A stretch of DNA of 64,000 nt from Flagellatimonas centrodinii (GTDB taxonomy: Bacteria > Pseudomonadota > Gammaproteobacteria > Nevskiales > Nevskiaceae): the NCBI RefSeq assembly GCF_016918765.2, contig NZ_CP092104.1:434001-498000 (forward strand), written 5' to 3'. Positions within the stretch are counted from its first letter, which is position 1. The number at the start of each line of letters is the position of its first letter. Under the pieces are notes generated by a model. The model was not told where the DNA came from and searched no databases. It saw only the letters and a list, made by a program, of their open reading frames with translations. A program made the translations under genes and the position numbers. This document shows positions 34,231-44,410 of the stretch, in pieces.

Positions 34231-36234
34231 TTACGCCAGTAGCTGCCGGGCCCGGTTGTAGACCGCGTCGGCGGTCAGGCCGAGGTAGTCCAGCACCGCA
34301 GCGGCGGGGGCCGATTCGCCGAAGCGGTCGATGCCGACGACATCGCCGTCAAGGCCGACAAAGGCGCGCCAGTACAGCGTGACACCGGCCTCCACCGCCA
34401 GGCGCTTGCGCACCCCGGCGGGCAATACGGCTTCACGCCAGGCGGCGTCCTGAGCCAGAAAGACATCGGCACAGGGCATCGACACCACGCGAACACCATG
34501 GCCCTCGCCCGCCAGCTTCTGTGCCGCCGACATCGCCAGCTGCACTTCGGAGCCGGTGGCGATCAGGATCAGCTCAGGTGTGCCGGACTCGAACAGCACA
34601 TAGCCGCCCCGACGCACCTGTTCGGCACTGGCCGCGGTGTGGGCTTGCGGCGGCAGGTTCTGGCGGGTCAGCGCCAGCGCCGACGGACCCGACTTGCGCT
34701 CGATGGCGGCCTGCCAGGCCACTGCGGTCTCGAAGGCATCGGCCGGGCGCCAGACATCCACGCCGGGAATCAACCGCAGCGACGCCACATGCTCCACTGA
34801 CTGGTGGGTGGGGCCGTCCTCGCCAAGCGCCACCGAGTCGTGGGTGTAGACGAAGATGCTGCGACGGTTCATCAATGCCGCCATGCGCACCGCATTGCGG
34901 GCATAGTCGCTGAAGGTGAGGAAGGTGGCGCCGAAGGGAATCAGCCCGCCATGCAGGGCAATGCCGTTGAGCATCGCCGACATGCCGAACTCGCGAACGC
35001 CATAGTTCACGTAGTTGCCGGTCAGCGCACCATGGCGCACCGGGGCATGGCCCTTGAAGTCGGTGCCGTTGGATTCGGAGAGATCCGCCGAGCCGCCCAG
35101 CAGCTCCGGCAGACGCGCCGCCAGCAGGTCCAGCGCCGCCTTGCTGCTCTTGCGGGTCGCCAACGGCTTGTCGGCGGCCAGTGCCTGGTCCAGCAGCGCC
35201 TGCACGGTCTCCGCCCAATCGGCGGGCAGATCACCGGCTATCCGGCGCTCGAATTCAGCGGCCAGCTCCGGGTGGGCGCTGCGATAGGCCTGGAATCGGC
35301 CCTTCCATTCGTCCTGTGCGGCGGCGCCCTTGGTGCGGGCGTCCCAGCCGGCACGGATATCGTCGGGGATCTCGAACGGGGCATGCGGCCACCCCAGCTG
35401 TTCCCGCGTCAGGGCGATTTCATCCGCGCCCAGCGGGGCACCGTGGCAGGATTCCTTGCCCTGCTTGTTGGGGCTGCCGTAGCCGATGACCGTTTTGCAG
35501 CAGATCAAGGTCGGGCGGTCCCGGCTGCTGCGCGCGGTATCTAGCGCCAGGGCGACCTCGGCCGGATCATGACCATTGACGTTGCGGATGACCTGCCAGC
35601 CGTAGGCTTCGAAGCGACCCGGGGTGTCGTCGCCGAACCAGGGGCCGACTTCGCCGTCGATGGAGATGTTGTTGTCGTCATAGAAGGCGACGAGCTTGCC
35701 CAGGCCGAGCGTACCCGCCAGCGAGCAGGCCTCGTGGCTGATGCCTTCCATCAGGCAGCCATCGCCGAGAAAAACATAGGTGAAGTGATCGACCACGGTG
35801 TGGCCGTCACGGTTGAAATGGTTGCCGAGCACGGCCTCGGCCAGTGCCATGCCGGCGGCATTGGCCAGCCCCTGCCCCAGCGGCCCGGTGGTGGTTTCCA
35901 CGCCTGGGGTGACGTCGACTTCCGGATGCCCCGGGGTCTTCGAGTGCAGCTGGCGGAAGTTGCGCAGCTCGTCCATCGGCAGGTCGTAGCCGCTGAGGTT
36001 GAGCAAGGCATAGAGCAGCATCGAGCCGTGACCGTTGGAGAGCACGAAACGATCACGGTCGGGCCAGCTCGGGTCCGCCGGGTTGTGCTTGAGCACATCG
36101 TTCCACAGCACTTCGGCAATATCCGCCATGCCCATGGGGGCGCCGGGATGGCCGGAGTTGGCTTTCTGGACAGCATCCATGGCCAGGGCACGAACGGCAT
36201 TCGCCAGCGCAAGACGGGTTGGCATCAGACTCAC
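34231..36234 (-). CDS. tkt: Transketolase
   Basis: Thiamine-diphosphate enzyme of the pentose phosphate and Calvin pathways. The 667-residue frame starts [35 protein letters not shown], of which the second methionine (36225) is an equally possible start. The ThDP motif [25 protein letters not shown], the pyrimidine-domain [16 protein letters not shown] and the phosphate-binding [18 protein letters not shown] segment are all present. Upstream end of the tkt-gap-pgk cluster. Confidence 0.97.
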   Translation of the reverse strand: MSLMPTRLALANAVRALAMDAVQKANSGHPGAPMGMADIAEVLWNDVLKHNPADPSWPDRDRFVLSNGHGSMLLYALLNLSGYDLPMDELRNFRQLHSKTPGHPEVDVTPGVETTTGPLGQGLANAAGMALAEAVLGNHFNRDGHTVVDHFTYVFLGDGCLMEGISHEACSLAGTLGLGKLVAFYDDNNISIDGEVGPWFGDDTPGRFEAYGWQVIRNVNGHDPAEVALALDTARSSRDRPTLICCKTVIGYGSPNKQGKESCHGAPLGADEIALTREQLGWPHAPFEIPDDIRAGWDARTKGAAAQDEWKGRFQAYRSAHPELAAEFERRIAGDLPADWAETVQALLDQALAADKPLATRKSSKAALDLLAARLPELLGGSADLSESNGTDFKGHAPVRHGALTGNYVNYGVREFGMSAMLNGIALHGGLIPFGATFLTFSDYARNAVRMAALMNRRSIFVYTHDSVALGEDGPTHQSVEHVASLRLIPGVDVWRPADAFETAVAWQAAIERKSGPSALALTRQNLPPQAHTAASAEQVRRGGYVLFESGTPELILIATGSEVQLAMSAAQKLAGEGHGVRVVSMPCADVFLAQDAAWREAVLPAGVRKRLAVEAGVTLYWRAFVGLDGDVVGIDRFGESAPAAAVLDYLGLTADAVYNRARQLLA

Positions 36235-36306
36235 CGGGGGCTACACAAAAGGGGCGGTATTGTCCGGTTTTGCGCCGGCAGGGGCAAGGAAACCGCAGCC
36301 ACCGCC

Positions 36307-37059
36307 CTACCAGGGAACGGTCTGGCCGTCCCAGGCAATGCAGCGCCCGTGCTGATCTGGCCCCAATCCATCAATCACCTTCAACAGATGGCCGGCGGCC
36401 TCATCCGGCGTGAACAGGCGCTCGGCGGCCACGCCGCTCTGAAACGGCCGAGACAGCTCGGTATCCACGGTGCCCGGATGCAGGGTGCAGCAGATCAGCG
36501 CGCGCGAGCGGCGGGCAGTCTCGATGGCGAGGGTGTGGATCAGCTGGTTCTGCGCTGCCTTGGCGGCGCGATAGGCGTACCAGCCGCCGAGCCGGTTGTC
36601 GCCAATCGAACCTACCCGTGCCGACAGGCTGGCGTAGACAGCGGGACCGCCGTGCTGCAGCAGGGGAACGAAAGCCTTGGCCGCCAGGATCGGCGCAAAT
36701 GCGTTCACGGCAAAACTGCGCTGCAGCGCCTCCCGCTGGATGTCGGCAAGCCGGCGTTCCGGCCGCAGCCGGGCATCCTGCAACAGCCCCGGCGTGTGAA
36801 CCACCAGCGACAAGGTGGCACCAGCGGCCTTCACCTGCGCTGCGGCGGCGGCCAGGCTGGCCTCATCGGTGGCGTCCACAACCAGGGGTTCGACCCCGTC
36901 GGCGACGCCGGCACCGTGAGCCGGGCTTCGGCTGGCCGCCCACACCCGCCCGGCGCCGCGCGCCCGCAACGCGGCTACCAAGGCCTGACCGATGCCGCGT
37001 GAACCGCCGATCACCAGGGCCTCGAACCCGGGGGGGAAAGTATTCAGACCCGTCGCCAT
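36307..37059 (-). CDS. Short-chain dehydrogenase/reductase, CsgA-like
   Basis: A 250-residue SDR. The cofactor motif GGSRGIGQ (variant of TGxxxGIG) is near residue 18, and the catalytic Tyr-x-x-x-Lys is in WYAYRAAKAAQN; the ASLSARVGSIGDN segment supplies the Ser. The C-terminus (CIAWDGQTVPW) resembles the family of cell-cell signalling C-factor-like SDRs found as single genes in many proteobacteria. The substrate is unknown. ATG 37059 has CGGAG upstream; longer versions would run into the divergent ttcA promoter region. Confidence 0.85.
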   Translation of the reverse strand: MATGLNTFPPGFEALVIGGSRGIGQALVAALRARGAGRVWAASRSPAHGAGVADGVEPLVVDATDEASLAAAAAQVKAAGATLSLVVHTPGLLQDARLRPERRLADIQREALQRSFAVNAFAPILAAKAFVPLLQHGGPAVYASLSARVGSIGDNRLGGWYAYRAAKAAQNQLIHTLAIETARRSRALICCTLHPGTVDTELSRPFQSGVAAERLFTPDEAAGHLLKVIDGLGPDQHGRCIAWDGQTVPW

Positions 37060-37208
37060 GCTTGTCTCCGGAGCGCCGCTTGGTCTCACAGTGAGCCCCA
37101 GGGACCGGGACAGCACCATCTGTGAAACACAGGGTCTCACAGGCTGACCGCCGGTTTAGTCCCGGCCACACCCTTACAATGGGCGATCCTTCGCTCCGGT
37201 GTGCTGGT

Positions 37209-38078
37209 ATGTCCGTTGTCACCGTCCCTGTCGATGCCCTGCGCGCGCCGCGCGCCGAGACGCTCGATACCAACAAGCTGAACAAGCGGCTGCGCCGCCA
37301 GGTCGGCCAGGCGATCATGGACTACAACATGATTGTCGACGGCGACCGCGTCATGGTCTGTCTGTCCGGCGGCAAAGACAGCTACACCCTGCTCGACATG
37401 CTGCTGCAACTGCAGGCCAAGGCACCGGTGCGATTCGAGCTGGTGGCGGTGAATCTCGATCAGAAGCAGCCGGACTTCCCGGAGCAGGTGCTGCCGGACT
37501 ACCTCACGGCGCTGGGCGTGCCCTTCCACATTCTGGAGCAGGACACCTATTCGGTGGTGAAGCGGGTCATCCCGGAAGGGAAAACCATGTGCTCACTGTG
37601 CTCACGCCTTCGCCGCGGGGCACTGTACCGGTATGCCAGCGAGAACGGCTTTACCAAGATCGCACTCGGCCACCACAAGGACGACATCGTCGCCACCTTT
37701 TTGCTCAACCTGTTTCATGGCGGCAAGCTGGCCGCCATGCCGCCCAAGCTGCAAAGCGATGATGGCAAGAATTGTGTGATCCGCCCGCTGGCCTACGTGC
37801 GTGAACGCGACATCGTCCGCTACGCCGGGCACCGTGGTTTTCCCATCATCCCCTGCAACTTGTGCGGGTCGCAGGAACAATTACAGCGAAAGCAGGTCCG
37901 TCGGATGATGGACGACTGGGAACAGCAGCACGGCAACCGCATTGAACAGGTGTTCGCCGCGCTCACCAATGTCGCGCCCAGCCAGCTGGCCGACCGCAAC
38001 CTGTTCGACTTCGCCGGGCTCGCCGGCGACGGCACACCCTCGGACGCGTGGCTGATGCCGGAGGCAACGGACGGCTGA
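37209..38078 (+). CDS. ttcA: TtcA, tRNA 2-thiocytidine(32) synthetase
   Basis: Iron-sulfur ATP-dependent enzyme that thiolates C32 of certain tRNAs. The 289-residue product has the PP-loop SGGKDS at residues 53-58, CSLC (C128, C131) and CNLC as cluster and catalytic cysteines, and the conserved [16 protein letters not shown] and [11 protein letters not shown] segments. The start at 37209 is selected because the N-terminus then fits the family; upstream residues overlap the region of the divergent SDR gene. The stop overlaps the tamA start (TGATG). Confidence 0.95.
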   Translation: MSVVTVPVDALRAPRAETLDTNKLNKRLRRQVGQAIMDYNMIVDGDRVMVCLSGGKDSYTLLDMLLQLQAKAPVRFELVAVNLDQKQPDFPEQVLPDYLTALGVPFHILEQDTYSVVKRVIPEGKTMCSLCSRLRRGALYRYASENGFTKIALGHHKDDIVATFLLNLFHGGKLAAMPPKLQSDDGKNCVIRPLAYVRERDIVRYAGHRGFPIIPCNLCGSQEQLQRKQVRRMMDDWEQQHGNRIEQVFAALTNVAPSQLADRNLFDFAGLAGDGTPSDAWLMPEATDG

Positions 38079-39817
38079 TGCGGCGCCGCCTCGCAATGCT
38101 GTGCTGCGTGGCGGGGGCCATGCTCCCGCTCGCCGGCCCGGCGGCGGATTTCGACGTGGAGGTCGAGGGTTTGTCATCGGCCCTGCGCAAGAACGTGGAG
38201 GCACGCCTGTCGATCCTCGGCGCCCTCAAGGCGGAGACCAAGGACAACCCGCTCTCGGATCGCCGTCTCAGGGCCCTCAACCGGAGCGCGGAAAAGGACA
38301 TCCGCAGCGCCCTGCAGCCCTATGGCTACTACGATCCCAGCATCAAGGTTGCGTTCGATCCTGAAGCACGCACTGCGGTTTACACCGTCGCTGCGGGGCC
38401 GCGAACCATCGTGCGGGCGTTCGATATCACCCTGCTCGGGGCGGGCGAAGACTTCGCCCCGCTGCAGACGCTCCAGGACCGCTTCACCCTGAAGGTCGGC
38501 GACCCCCTGCGCCACAAACGCTATGAGGCCGACAAGTCGCTGCTGACCCAGGCGGCCTTCGAGATGGGCTTTCTCGACGCCCGCTTCACCGAATCGGTGA
38601 TGCGGGTGTATGCCGACGAGCAGCAGGCCGACATCGACTGGCATTTCGACACGGGCCCGCGCTGGGACTTCGGCTTCATCACCATCGAGGAAGCGGCAGT
38701 GGATGCCGACGTCATCGCCCGCTACCTGCGGATCTTTCCGGGCGACCCCTTCTCGCCACAGGCCGTGCTGGAAACCCAGTTCGCGCTCAATGACCTCGGC
38801 TACTTCGACAAGGTGGAGATCGTCCCCGAACGGGAGGCGCAGAGCGATGGTCAGATCCCCCTGCGCATCATCACCACGCCCCGCAAGGGCGCACTCTACT
38901 CCACCGGTATCGGCTATGGCACCGATACTGGCGCCCGCATGTCGTTGGGGGCCGAATGGCGTCGCCTCAATCGTCGCGGCCACAAGCTGCGCACTGACCT
39001 GCGGCTGTCGGAGGTGCAGAACCGCTTCATCGCTGAATACCGGATTCCCCTAGGCAACAAACAGGGAGAACAGCTGTCGTTCACCGCGGGTTCGCTGAAC
39101 GAAAAATTCGACACGGGCGACACCCTGAAATACGAACTCGGCGTCAGCCTCGACCGCACGCCGGGCGATTGGCAGCGCCGGGTGTACCTGAACTTCGAAC
39201 ACGAAGAATCCGACCTGGGTGAGCAGCAACAGAGCAGCGACCTGCTGATCCCGGGCCTGTCGCTCAACCGCAGCAGCCTCGACGATGCCATCCACCCGCA
39301 GCGCGGCTGGAGCCTCTTTGCCGATGTCCACGGTGCGCATACGGCAGCACTGTCGACCACCACCTTTCTGCAGACCTCGGTACAGCTCCGTGGCGCCCTG
39401 CCCCTGTGGGAAGGTGCGCGCCTGCTGCTGCGCAGCGAGCTGGGCGCCAGTTTCAACGACGATTTCAACGAGCTCCCGGCCTCGCAGCGATTCTTCGCCG
39501 GTGGTGACCAGAGCGTCCGGGGTTACGGTTACCGCACCATTGGCCCACGCGACGATTCCGGTGAAGTGGTGGGCGGCGAATACCTCACCACCGCCAGCGC
39601 CGAGATCAACCAGACGGTGTGGGGCAACTGGGGGGCAGCGGTGTTCTATGACGTCGGCGGCGTCGACAACGATCCGGGGCCGCGCCTGCTACAGGGCGTC
39701 GGCCTGGGCATGCGCTACCGCGCGCCGATTGGCTACGTTCAGCTGGACGTGGGGTATCCGATCGATCGGCCCGACGACGGCCTGCGCTTGCATATCGGCG
39801 TGAGGGTCGGCCTGTGA
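38078..39817 (+). CDS. tamA: TamA, outer membrane assembly factor
   Basis: BamA/Omp85-family protein that with TamB helps to insert or transport outer-membrane and phospholipid cargo. The 579 residues start with a signal peptide ([24 protein letters not shown]), followed by three POTRA domains (roughly residues 25-270, e.g. VAFDPEARTAVYTVAAGPR and DWHFDTGPRWDFG), then a 16-strand barrel domain with the FFAGGDQSVRGYGYRTIGP motif (VRGY box) and a C-terminal HIGVRVGL beta-signal. It shares one base with ttcA and four with tamB. Confidence 0.94.
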   Translation: MRRRLAMLCCVAGAMLPLAGPAADFDVEVEGLSSALRKNVEARLSILGALKAETKDNPLSDRRLRALNRSAEKDIRSALQPYGYYDPSIKVAFDPEARTAVYTVAAGPRTIVRAFDITLLGAGEDFAPLQTLQDRFTLKVGDPLRHKRYEADKSLLTQAAFEMGFLDARFTESVMRVYADEQQADIDWHFDTGPRWDFGFITIEEAAVDADVIARYLRIFPGDPFSPQAVLETQFALNDLGYFDKVEIVPEREAQSDGQIPLRIITTPRKGALYSTGIGYGTDTGARMSLGAEWRRLNRRGHKLRTDLRLSEVQNRFIAEYRIPLGNKQGEQLSFTAGSLNEKFDTGDTLKYELGVSLDRTPGDWQRRVYLNFEHEESDLGEQQQSSDLLIPGLSLNRSSLDDAIHPQRGWSLFADVHGAHTAALSTTTFLQTSVQLRGALPLWEGARLLLRSELGASFNDDFNELPASQRFFAGGDQSVRGYGYRTIGPRDDSGEVVGGEYLTTASAEINQTVWGNWGAAVFYDVGGVDNDPGPRLLQGVGLGMRYRAPIGYVQLDVGYPIDRPDDGLRLHIGVRVGL

Positions 39818-42800
39818 AGCACGTGCTCGGACATACCGGTCGCTTCTTCCTGGCACTGCCTGCACTGCTGGTGGTGGGCGTGCTCTGGCTGCTGTCGTCA
39901 CAGGCCGGCAGCCAGTTCGTGCTTGATCGCGTCAGTGGCCTCACCGATGGCATGGTCGAGATCGGCAAGGTGCAGCCGAAGGGACACCTTCTGGGCACCC
40001 TCCTACTGGATCAGGTGGCGGTGCGCACACCGACGGTGGAAGTCGATATCCGCCAGCTGCGCATACGGTGGTCACCGCTGGCCCTGCTCGCGCTGCGGGC
40101 GCAGGTGGATGCGCTCAGCGCGGCAGAGGTGGATGTTCGCCTGATACCGGCGCCCTCCGACAGCGACCAACCCAGCGATGGCGGACCACCGCCGTCACGG
40201 CTGCCGGTGAACGTCATGCTGCGCGCACTGTCCGTGGCCAAACTGAGTGTCACCGACCGCAACGGCGCCACCCAGGCCGTGGAGGACATCGAGCTTCAGG
40301 CCAGCTGGCTCGGCGAGCGCGTGCGGATCACCCGACTCACCGCCCGCAACGACATGACCGGGCCGGTCGCCTTGGTGGCCGACGCCCGCTTGAGCCCGCA
40401 GCAGATCACCCTTGATGCACTGGCGCTGGCAGCACCCTTCAAGCTCGAAGCCAGCGGCCACTACGCTTACGCCGGCAGCTTCAACGCCGATACCCGCTGG
40501 GAAAACCTGCAATGGCCCCTGGTGGGTGATAGCCCGCAGGTGCGCAGCGGTGTCGGCCATCTGGTCATCGACGGCGACCTGTCGGCGTATACCGTGGCCA
40601 TGAAAGGTGATCTGTCCACCCCCGACTACGCGGGCGACATCACCCTCAACGGCACGGGCAGCGCGGCGCATCTGCAACTGGCGCCGCTGGAAATCCGCGC
40701 GCTCGACGGCAGCGCACTAGCGCAGGGCACCGTCACCTGGGATCCCGCCTTGCTGCTCGACATCGAGGCCGATGTCGACAATCTCGACCTCGCCGCGGTG
40801 CTCCCCGACTGGCCCGGCCGTATCACCGGCGCAGTACACGCCGAAGGTGGCCTCAACGCCGACAACCCGCTGCAATTCAGTGCTGACATCCGCGACAGCA
40901 CCCTGCGCGGCTATCCTCTCAGCCTGACGGCACGCGGCGGCTGGCAAGGCGAGACCTTGACCCTGACTTCCGCAGAGCTGCGCCAGGGCAGGAGCCGCAT
41001 CAGCGCCACCGGCACCGCATGGCCACGGCTCGACCTGACAGCCACGCTGGACAGCCCCAACCTCACCGCGCTGTGGCCCGACCTGTCCGGCACCCTGCAG
41101 CTTCAGGCACAGATAAACGGGGCCCCGTCCTTCCCCAGCGTCCGCTTCTCGGGCAAGGGTAGTGACATCGCCTGGGCCGACCGCCTCCAGACCGGCCGCC
41201 TGAACTTCGCGGGCCTGCTGGCCCCCGAGGGCCCCATGGAGCTGACCCTGGATCTGGCAGATATCAGCGGCGCTGCCACCGTCACCGCAATCCGGACCGA
41301 GCTGCGCGGCCGCACCGGTGAGCACACACTGTCGCTCGTCGCCGAGCTACCGCAGGGGGCCTTTGAGCTGCAGCTGTCGGGTGCGCTGAATCCGGAAACC
41401 CTGGCCTGGCGTGGTCAACTGACCCGCGCCGACCTCAAACCCGACCGCCTGCCGGCATTGGCCCTGCGCGCACCGGCTGACCTGCGTCTTTCAGCCGCCG
41501 CCAGCACCTTGGCGCCGGCCTGCTGGGATAGCGATCCTCCTGCCCAGGTCGGGCTGTGCCTGAACGCTGACATTGCCCCCGATCGCACCCGCGCCCGGGC
41601 AGATCTGGAACGCTTCGACTACGGTGTGATCGCCGCTTTCCTGCCACCCCGATGGCGGCTCGAAGGTGAAGTGGCCGGGCACGCCGATATCGCCATCAAT
41701 GGCGATGCCGCACCAACACTCGATATCGACCTGCAGACCGCCGCCGGCGGACTCGACATCGGCCGCCAGGCCGCCATCGAATTCCGCCCCGGCCATATCC
41801 GCGTTCTCGACGGTGCCGAAGGCCTGACCCTGGACGTTGACCTCCCCACCTCGCAGGGCGGCATTCGTATCACCGGCACCGGCAGCCCCGGCCTCGACTG
41901 GCTGGCCCGCAGCGTCGATGCCCGCTTGCAAGCGCGCTTCGATGACCTCAGCTGGATCAACCGGCTGAGCCCCGAGTTCCGCGAGTTGGAAGGTGCGCTC
42001 AATGCCGACGTGCACGCCACCGGCACCCTCGGACAGCCGGTGCTCGACGGGCAGGTCGAACTGAATCTGCCGCAGATCTACCTCGTCACCCCGGGCATCA
42101 CCCTCACCGACCTCCAGGCCCGGCTGCAGGCACGGCCGGGCGAGCTCGCCAACATCACCGCACGCGCCACCGCCGGCAGCGGCACGCTGGCGGTGGATGG
42201 CACCGTGGCGCTCGACAGCGACAACCCCGATCTCATCCTCACGATCACAGGCGACGAGGCCCAACTGGTCGACCTTGCAGACGCCCGCGTCTGGGTCAGC
42301 CCCGACCTTGAGGTTCGCTTCGCCGGACGCCGGCTGGATGTCACCGGCCGCGTCGACGTGCCCCGTGCCACGCTGACACCGCGCGGCTTCGAAGGCGGCC
42401 TCGCCCCCAGCAGCGACCAGGTCATCATCCGTGCCGACGCGACCGAAACCAGCTCGCTGCTGGAGCTTCACGCCAACGTCACCGTCGCGCTCGGCGACAA
42501 GGTGAGCTTCGACGGCTTCGGGCTGAAATCGAAACTCAGCGGCCAGATCAATGCCCGGCAATCCCCCGGCCGTTCGGCCACCGGGCGTGGTGAAATTCGC
42601 CTGGTCAGCGGTCGCTACCAGGCCTACGGGCAGGACCTGAGTATCGAGACTGGACGGCTGCTGTTCACCGGCGGACCGATCACCGATCCGGCCATCGAGA
42701 TCCGTGCCACCCGCGCACCCCGCGATGACATCGAAGTGGGCGTATCGGTGCGTGGCCGCCTCGACGCCCCCGAGTTCGCCCTGTTCTCGTCGCCGGGCAT

Positions 42801-43179
42801 GCCACAGGACCAGCAATTGTCCTGGCTCATCCTCGGACGTGACCTCAGCGCCAGCGGCGGTGGCGACGACCAGGCTGCCTTGGCCGGCGCCGCGCTGTCG
42901 CTCGGCCTGTCCGGCAGCGACTTCCTGGCTCAGCGACTGAAGGGCAATCTGCGGATAGACGACATCTCCATCGGCGCCAGACCCGGCGAAGACGCCGAGG
43001 CCGCCAAGATCACCATCGGCAAATACCTGTCGCCCAAGCTCTACGTGAGCTACGGCGTCGGACTGTTCCAGCCCGGTCACATCTTCCGGCTGCTCTACGA
43101 CATCGGCCGCGGCTTCAAGCTGCAGACCGAAACCGGCGTCGCCTCGGGGGCGGATCTGCTCTACACGATTGAGCGATGA
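39814..43179 (+). CDS. tamB: TamB, translocation and assembly module inner-membrane protein
   Basis: A 1121-residue AsmA-like protein that forms a long beta-helical bridge from the inner membrane to TamA. It has an N-terminal anchor (FFLALPALLVVGVLWLLSSQAG), a long repetitive beta-rich body with many short DVxxLDL-type strands, and the DUF490 (TamB) C-terminal domain ending in LSPKLYVSYGVGLFQPGHIFRLLYDIGRGFKLQTETG. The GTG at 39814 overlaps the tamA stop as GTGA. It converges with the traT-like gene with no gap between stops. Confidence 0.94.
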   Translation: MKHVLGHTGRFFLALPALLVVGVLWLLSSQAGSQFVLDRVSGLTDGMVEIGKVQPKGHLLGTLLLDQVAVRTPTVEVDIRQLRIRWSPLALLALRAQVDALSAAEVDVRLIPAPSDSDQPSDGGPPPSRLPVNVMLRALSVAKLSVTDRNGATQAVEDIELQASWLGERVRITRLTARNDMTGPVALVADARLSPQQITLDALALAAPFKLEASGHYAYAGSFNADTRWENLQWPLVGDSPQVRSGVGHLVIDGDLSAYTVAMKGDLSTPDYAGDITLNGTGSAAHLQLAPLEIRALDGSALAQGTVTWDPALLLDIEADVDNLDLAAVLPDWPGRITGAVHAEGGLNADNPLQFSADIRDSTLRGYPLSLTARGGWQGETLTLTSAELRQGRSRISATGTAWPRLDLTATLDSPNLTALWPDLSGTLQLQAQINGAPSFPSVRFSGKGSDIAWADRLQTGRLNFAGLLAPEGPMELTLDLADISGAATVTAIRTELRGRTGEHTLSLVAELPQGAFELQLSGALNPETLAWRGQLTRADLKPDRLPALALRAPADLRLSAAASTLAPACWDSDPPAQVGLCLNADIAPDRTRARADLERFDYGVIAAFLPPRWRLEGEVAGHADIAINGDAAPTLDIDLQTAAGGLDIGRQAAIEFRPGHIRVLDGAEGLTLDVDLPTSQGGIRITGTGSPGLDWLARSVDARLQARFDDLSWINRLSPEFRELEGALNADVHATGTLGQPVLDGQVELNLPQIYLVTPGITLTDLQARLQARPGELANITARATAGSGTLAVDGTVALDSDNPDLILTITGDEAQLVDLADARVWVSPDLEVRFAGRRLDVTGRVDVPRATLTPRGFEGGLAPSSDQVIIRADATETSSLLELHANVTVALGDKVSFDGFGLKSKLSGQINARQSPGRSATGRGEIRLVSGRYQAYGQDLSIETGRLLFTGGPITDPAIEIRATRAPRDDIEVGVSVRGRLDAPEFALFSSPGMPQDQQLSWLILGRDLSASGGGDDQAALAGAALSLGLSGSDFLAQRLKGNLRIDDISIGARPGEDAEAAKITIGKYLSPKLYVSYGVGLFQPGHIFRLLYDIGRGFKLQTETGVASGADLLYTIER

Positions 43180-43950
43180 TCAGAAGAAGCCGGCCATCGC
43201 ATATGCCGTCTTCTGGAACATCAGATCCTCAGCCTCGACCAACTCGAGATTGGCCTTGTTGGCGGTGGTGACGATGCGAGTGCGATAGTCCTTGCGATCG
43301 GTCACCTCGGAGACACGCGACAGGCTCGAGCCGCTGTCTGAAACCTGATTGTTGAGTTGGGTATCGCGCCGCACCATCACGCCGTCGCGGACACGCTCAC
43401 GAATCGAGACGTCGCAGACCAGCATGTAGGTCACATCCTTGACCAGCGCGTTGGCGACCATCGACACGCCTGAAGCGGCGACCGCGCCAATGGCGGCGCC
43501 ACTCCAGGTGTTGCCCGTGTTGGAGCCGATCACGCCGCCGACCACGCCACCCGCAATCGCTTCACCGCCCCCCACATATCCCTGCTGCAGAGCAGACTGC
43601 GCCGCGCTGAGATTTGCCTTCTCCAGGTTGAGCACGTAGACCAGCATCTGGAAGTGCGCCTGATCGGGATCGTCAACAATGCGGTAACCCTTGCCACTCG
43701 CGGCGAACTGCTCGCGAACGAAACGCGAAAAGGCATTTCGGTCGAACTCCATCACGCCACTGCGAACGTCGAGATAGACCGAGCGCTTGTCGCGACTGAC
43801 CGGGTCGACGAAAACCGACGTACTGGTTTTGGCCTGAACCTCCAGGTCCTTCTTGCCGAGCGCCACACTGGTCGCGGCACAGCCGCTCAGCAACGACAGC
43901 GCCATCAGCCCCGCCATCCATGAAACCGACTTCAACACGACTGTACTCAT
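43180..43950 (-). CDS. TraT-like complement-resistance/surface-exclusion lipoprotein
   Basis: A 256-residue outer-membrane lipoprotein of the TraT family. The lipobox LSGC is at the end of the leader (MALSLLSGCAAT), followed by the family segments GKKDLEVQAKTSTSVFVDP, GYRIVDDPDQAHFQMLVYVLNL, a glycine-rich central part (GGGEAIAGGVVGGVIGSNTG) and YRTRIVTTANKANLELVEAE. TraT is best known from F-type plasmids, where it blocks mating and complement; chromosomal relatives are common and usually of unknown role. GGGAGAT precedes ATG 43950. No conjugation genes are near. Confidence 0.85.
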   Translation of the reverse strand: MSTVVLKSVSWMAGLMALSLLSGCAATSVALGKKDLEVQAKTSTSVFVDPVSRDKRSVYLDVRSGVMEFDRNAFSRFVREQFAASGKGYRIVDDPDQAHFQMLVYVLNLEKANLSAAQSALQQGYVGGGEAIAGGVVGGVIGSNTGNTWSGAAIGAVAASGVSMVANALVKDVTYMLVCDVSIRERVRDGVMVRRDTQLNNQVSDSGSSLSRVSEVTDRKDYRTRIVTTANKANLELVEAEDLMFQKTAYAMAGFF

Positions 43951-44012
43951 CACGGTGATCTCCCTGTTCCCGTTTGAAATCTTGAGCGGCGCACACCGCA
44001 CCGCCCGGACCA

Positions 44013-44336
44013 CTACCAGTAGCGGCCGTAATAACGATGGTGATAAACGCAGTTTCGGTAGTCGCGATACCGGTAGTATCGGTAGCGCGTGAGGTGCCCA
44101 CAGGTCCAGCCGGGTCGCCAGTAGGTCGGCGCCACCACCACTGGCTTGATGTCCTTCTTGATCGCCGCGTCGGCGTATGCCTTGGCCTTGTTGACATCAC
44201 CGGGATCAAACGGCGCGGCGAGCACTTCGGCGTTGAGGGCACGTTGCATGGCCGCACGCGCGTCGTCATCGGCCATGGCGGCGGAAGCGCTGACAACCAG
44301 GACAAGCGCCCCCGGCAGCATTCGTTTGAGCATCAT
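44013..44336 (-). CDS. Small secreted protein with Tyr/Arg-rich C-terminus, function unknown
   Basis: A 107-residue product with a clear signal peptide (MMLKRMLPGALVLVVSASAAMA, cleavage before DDD) and a basic aromatic tail with TRYRYYRYRDYRN and HHRYYGRYW. Two Cys residues lie in the tail region. I do not recognise a family. GGGGAA precedes two adjacent ATG codons (44336, 44333). It lies 62 bases upstream of the TraT-like gene in the same direction and has a 20-bp dyad about 50 bases before its start, so the pair may form an operon. Confidence 0.7.
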   Translation of the reverse strand: MMLKRMLPGALVLVVSASAAMADDDARAAMQRALNAEVLAAPFDPGDVNKAKAYADAAIKKDIKPVVVAPTYWRPGWTCGHLTRYRYYRYRDYRNCVYHHRYYGRYW

Positions 44337-44387
44337 GAGTTCCCCGAAATCGACCAACAGATGCTAATCAGGATTTCCGGAAATGTA

Positions 44388-44407
44388 TGTCCCTCAATAT
44401 GGGGACA
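44388..44407 (-). promoter_or_regulatory. Dyad TGTCCC-N8-GGGACA upstream of the small secreted gene
   Basis: Perfect six-base arms TGTCCC (44388-44393) and GGGACA (44402-44407) on the plus strand, with an AT-rich eight-base spacer. Read toward the gene on the minus strand, the dyad continues into TACAT. The same extended motif is found upstream of flp (51752-51776) and, with a degraded distal arm, at 45055-45073. The 20-bp size suits a dimeric regulator; the LuxR-type protein encoded at 50905 is one candidate. Confidence 0.55.
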
Positions 44408-44410
44408 ATT

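Noticed and set aside
41491-43080. Open frame of 529 codons on the minus strand opposite tamB
   Set aside because: Antisense of a complete tamB with DUF490 C-terminus; no protein features.
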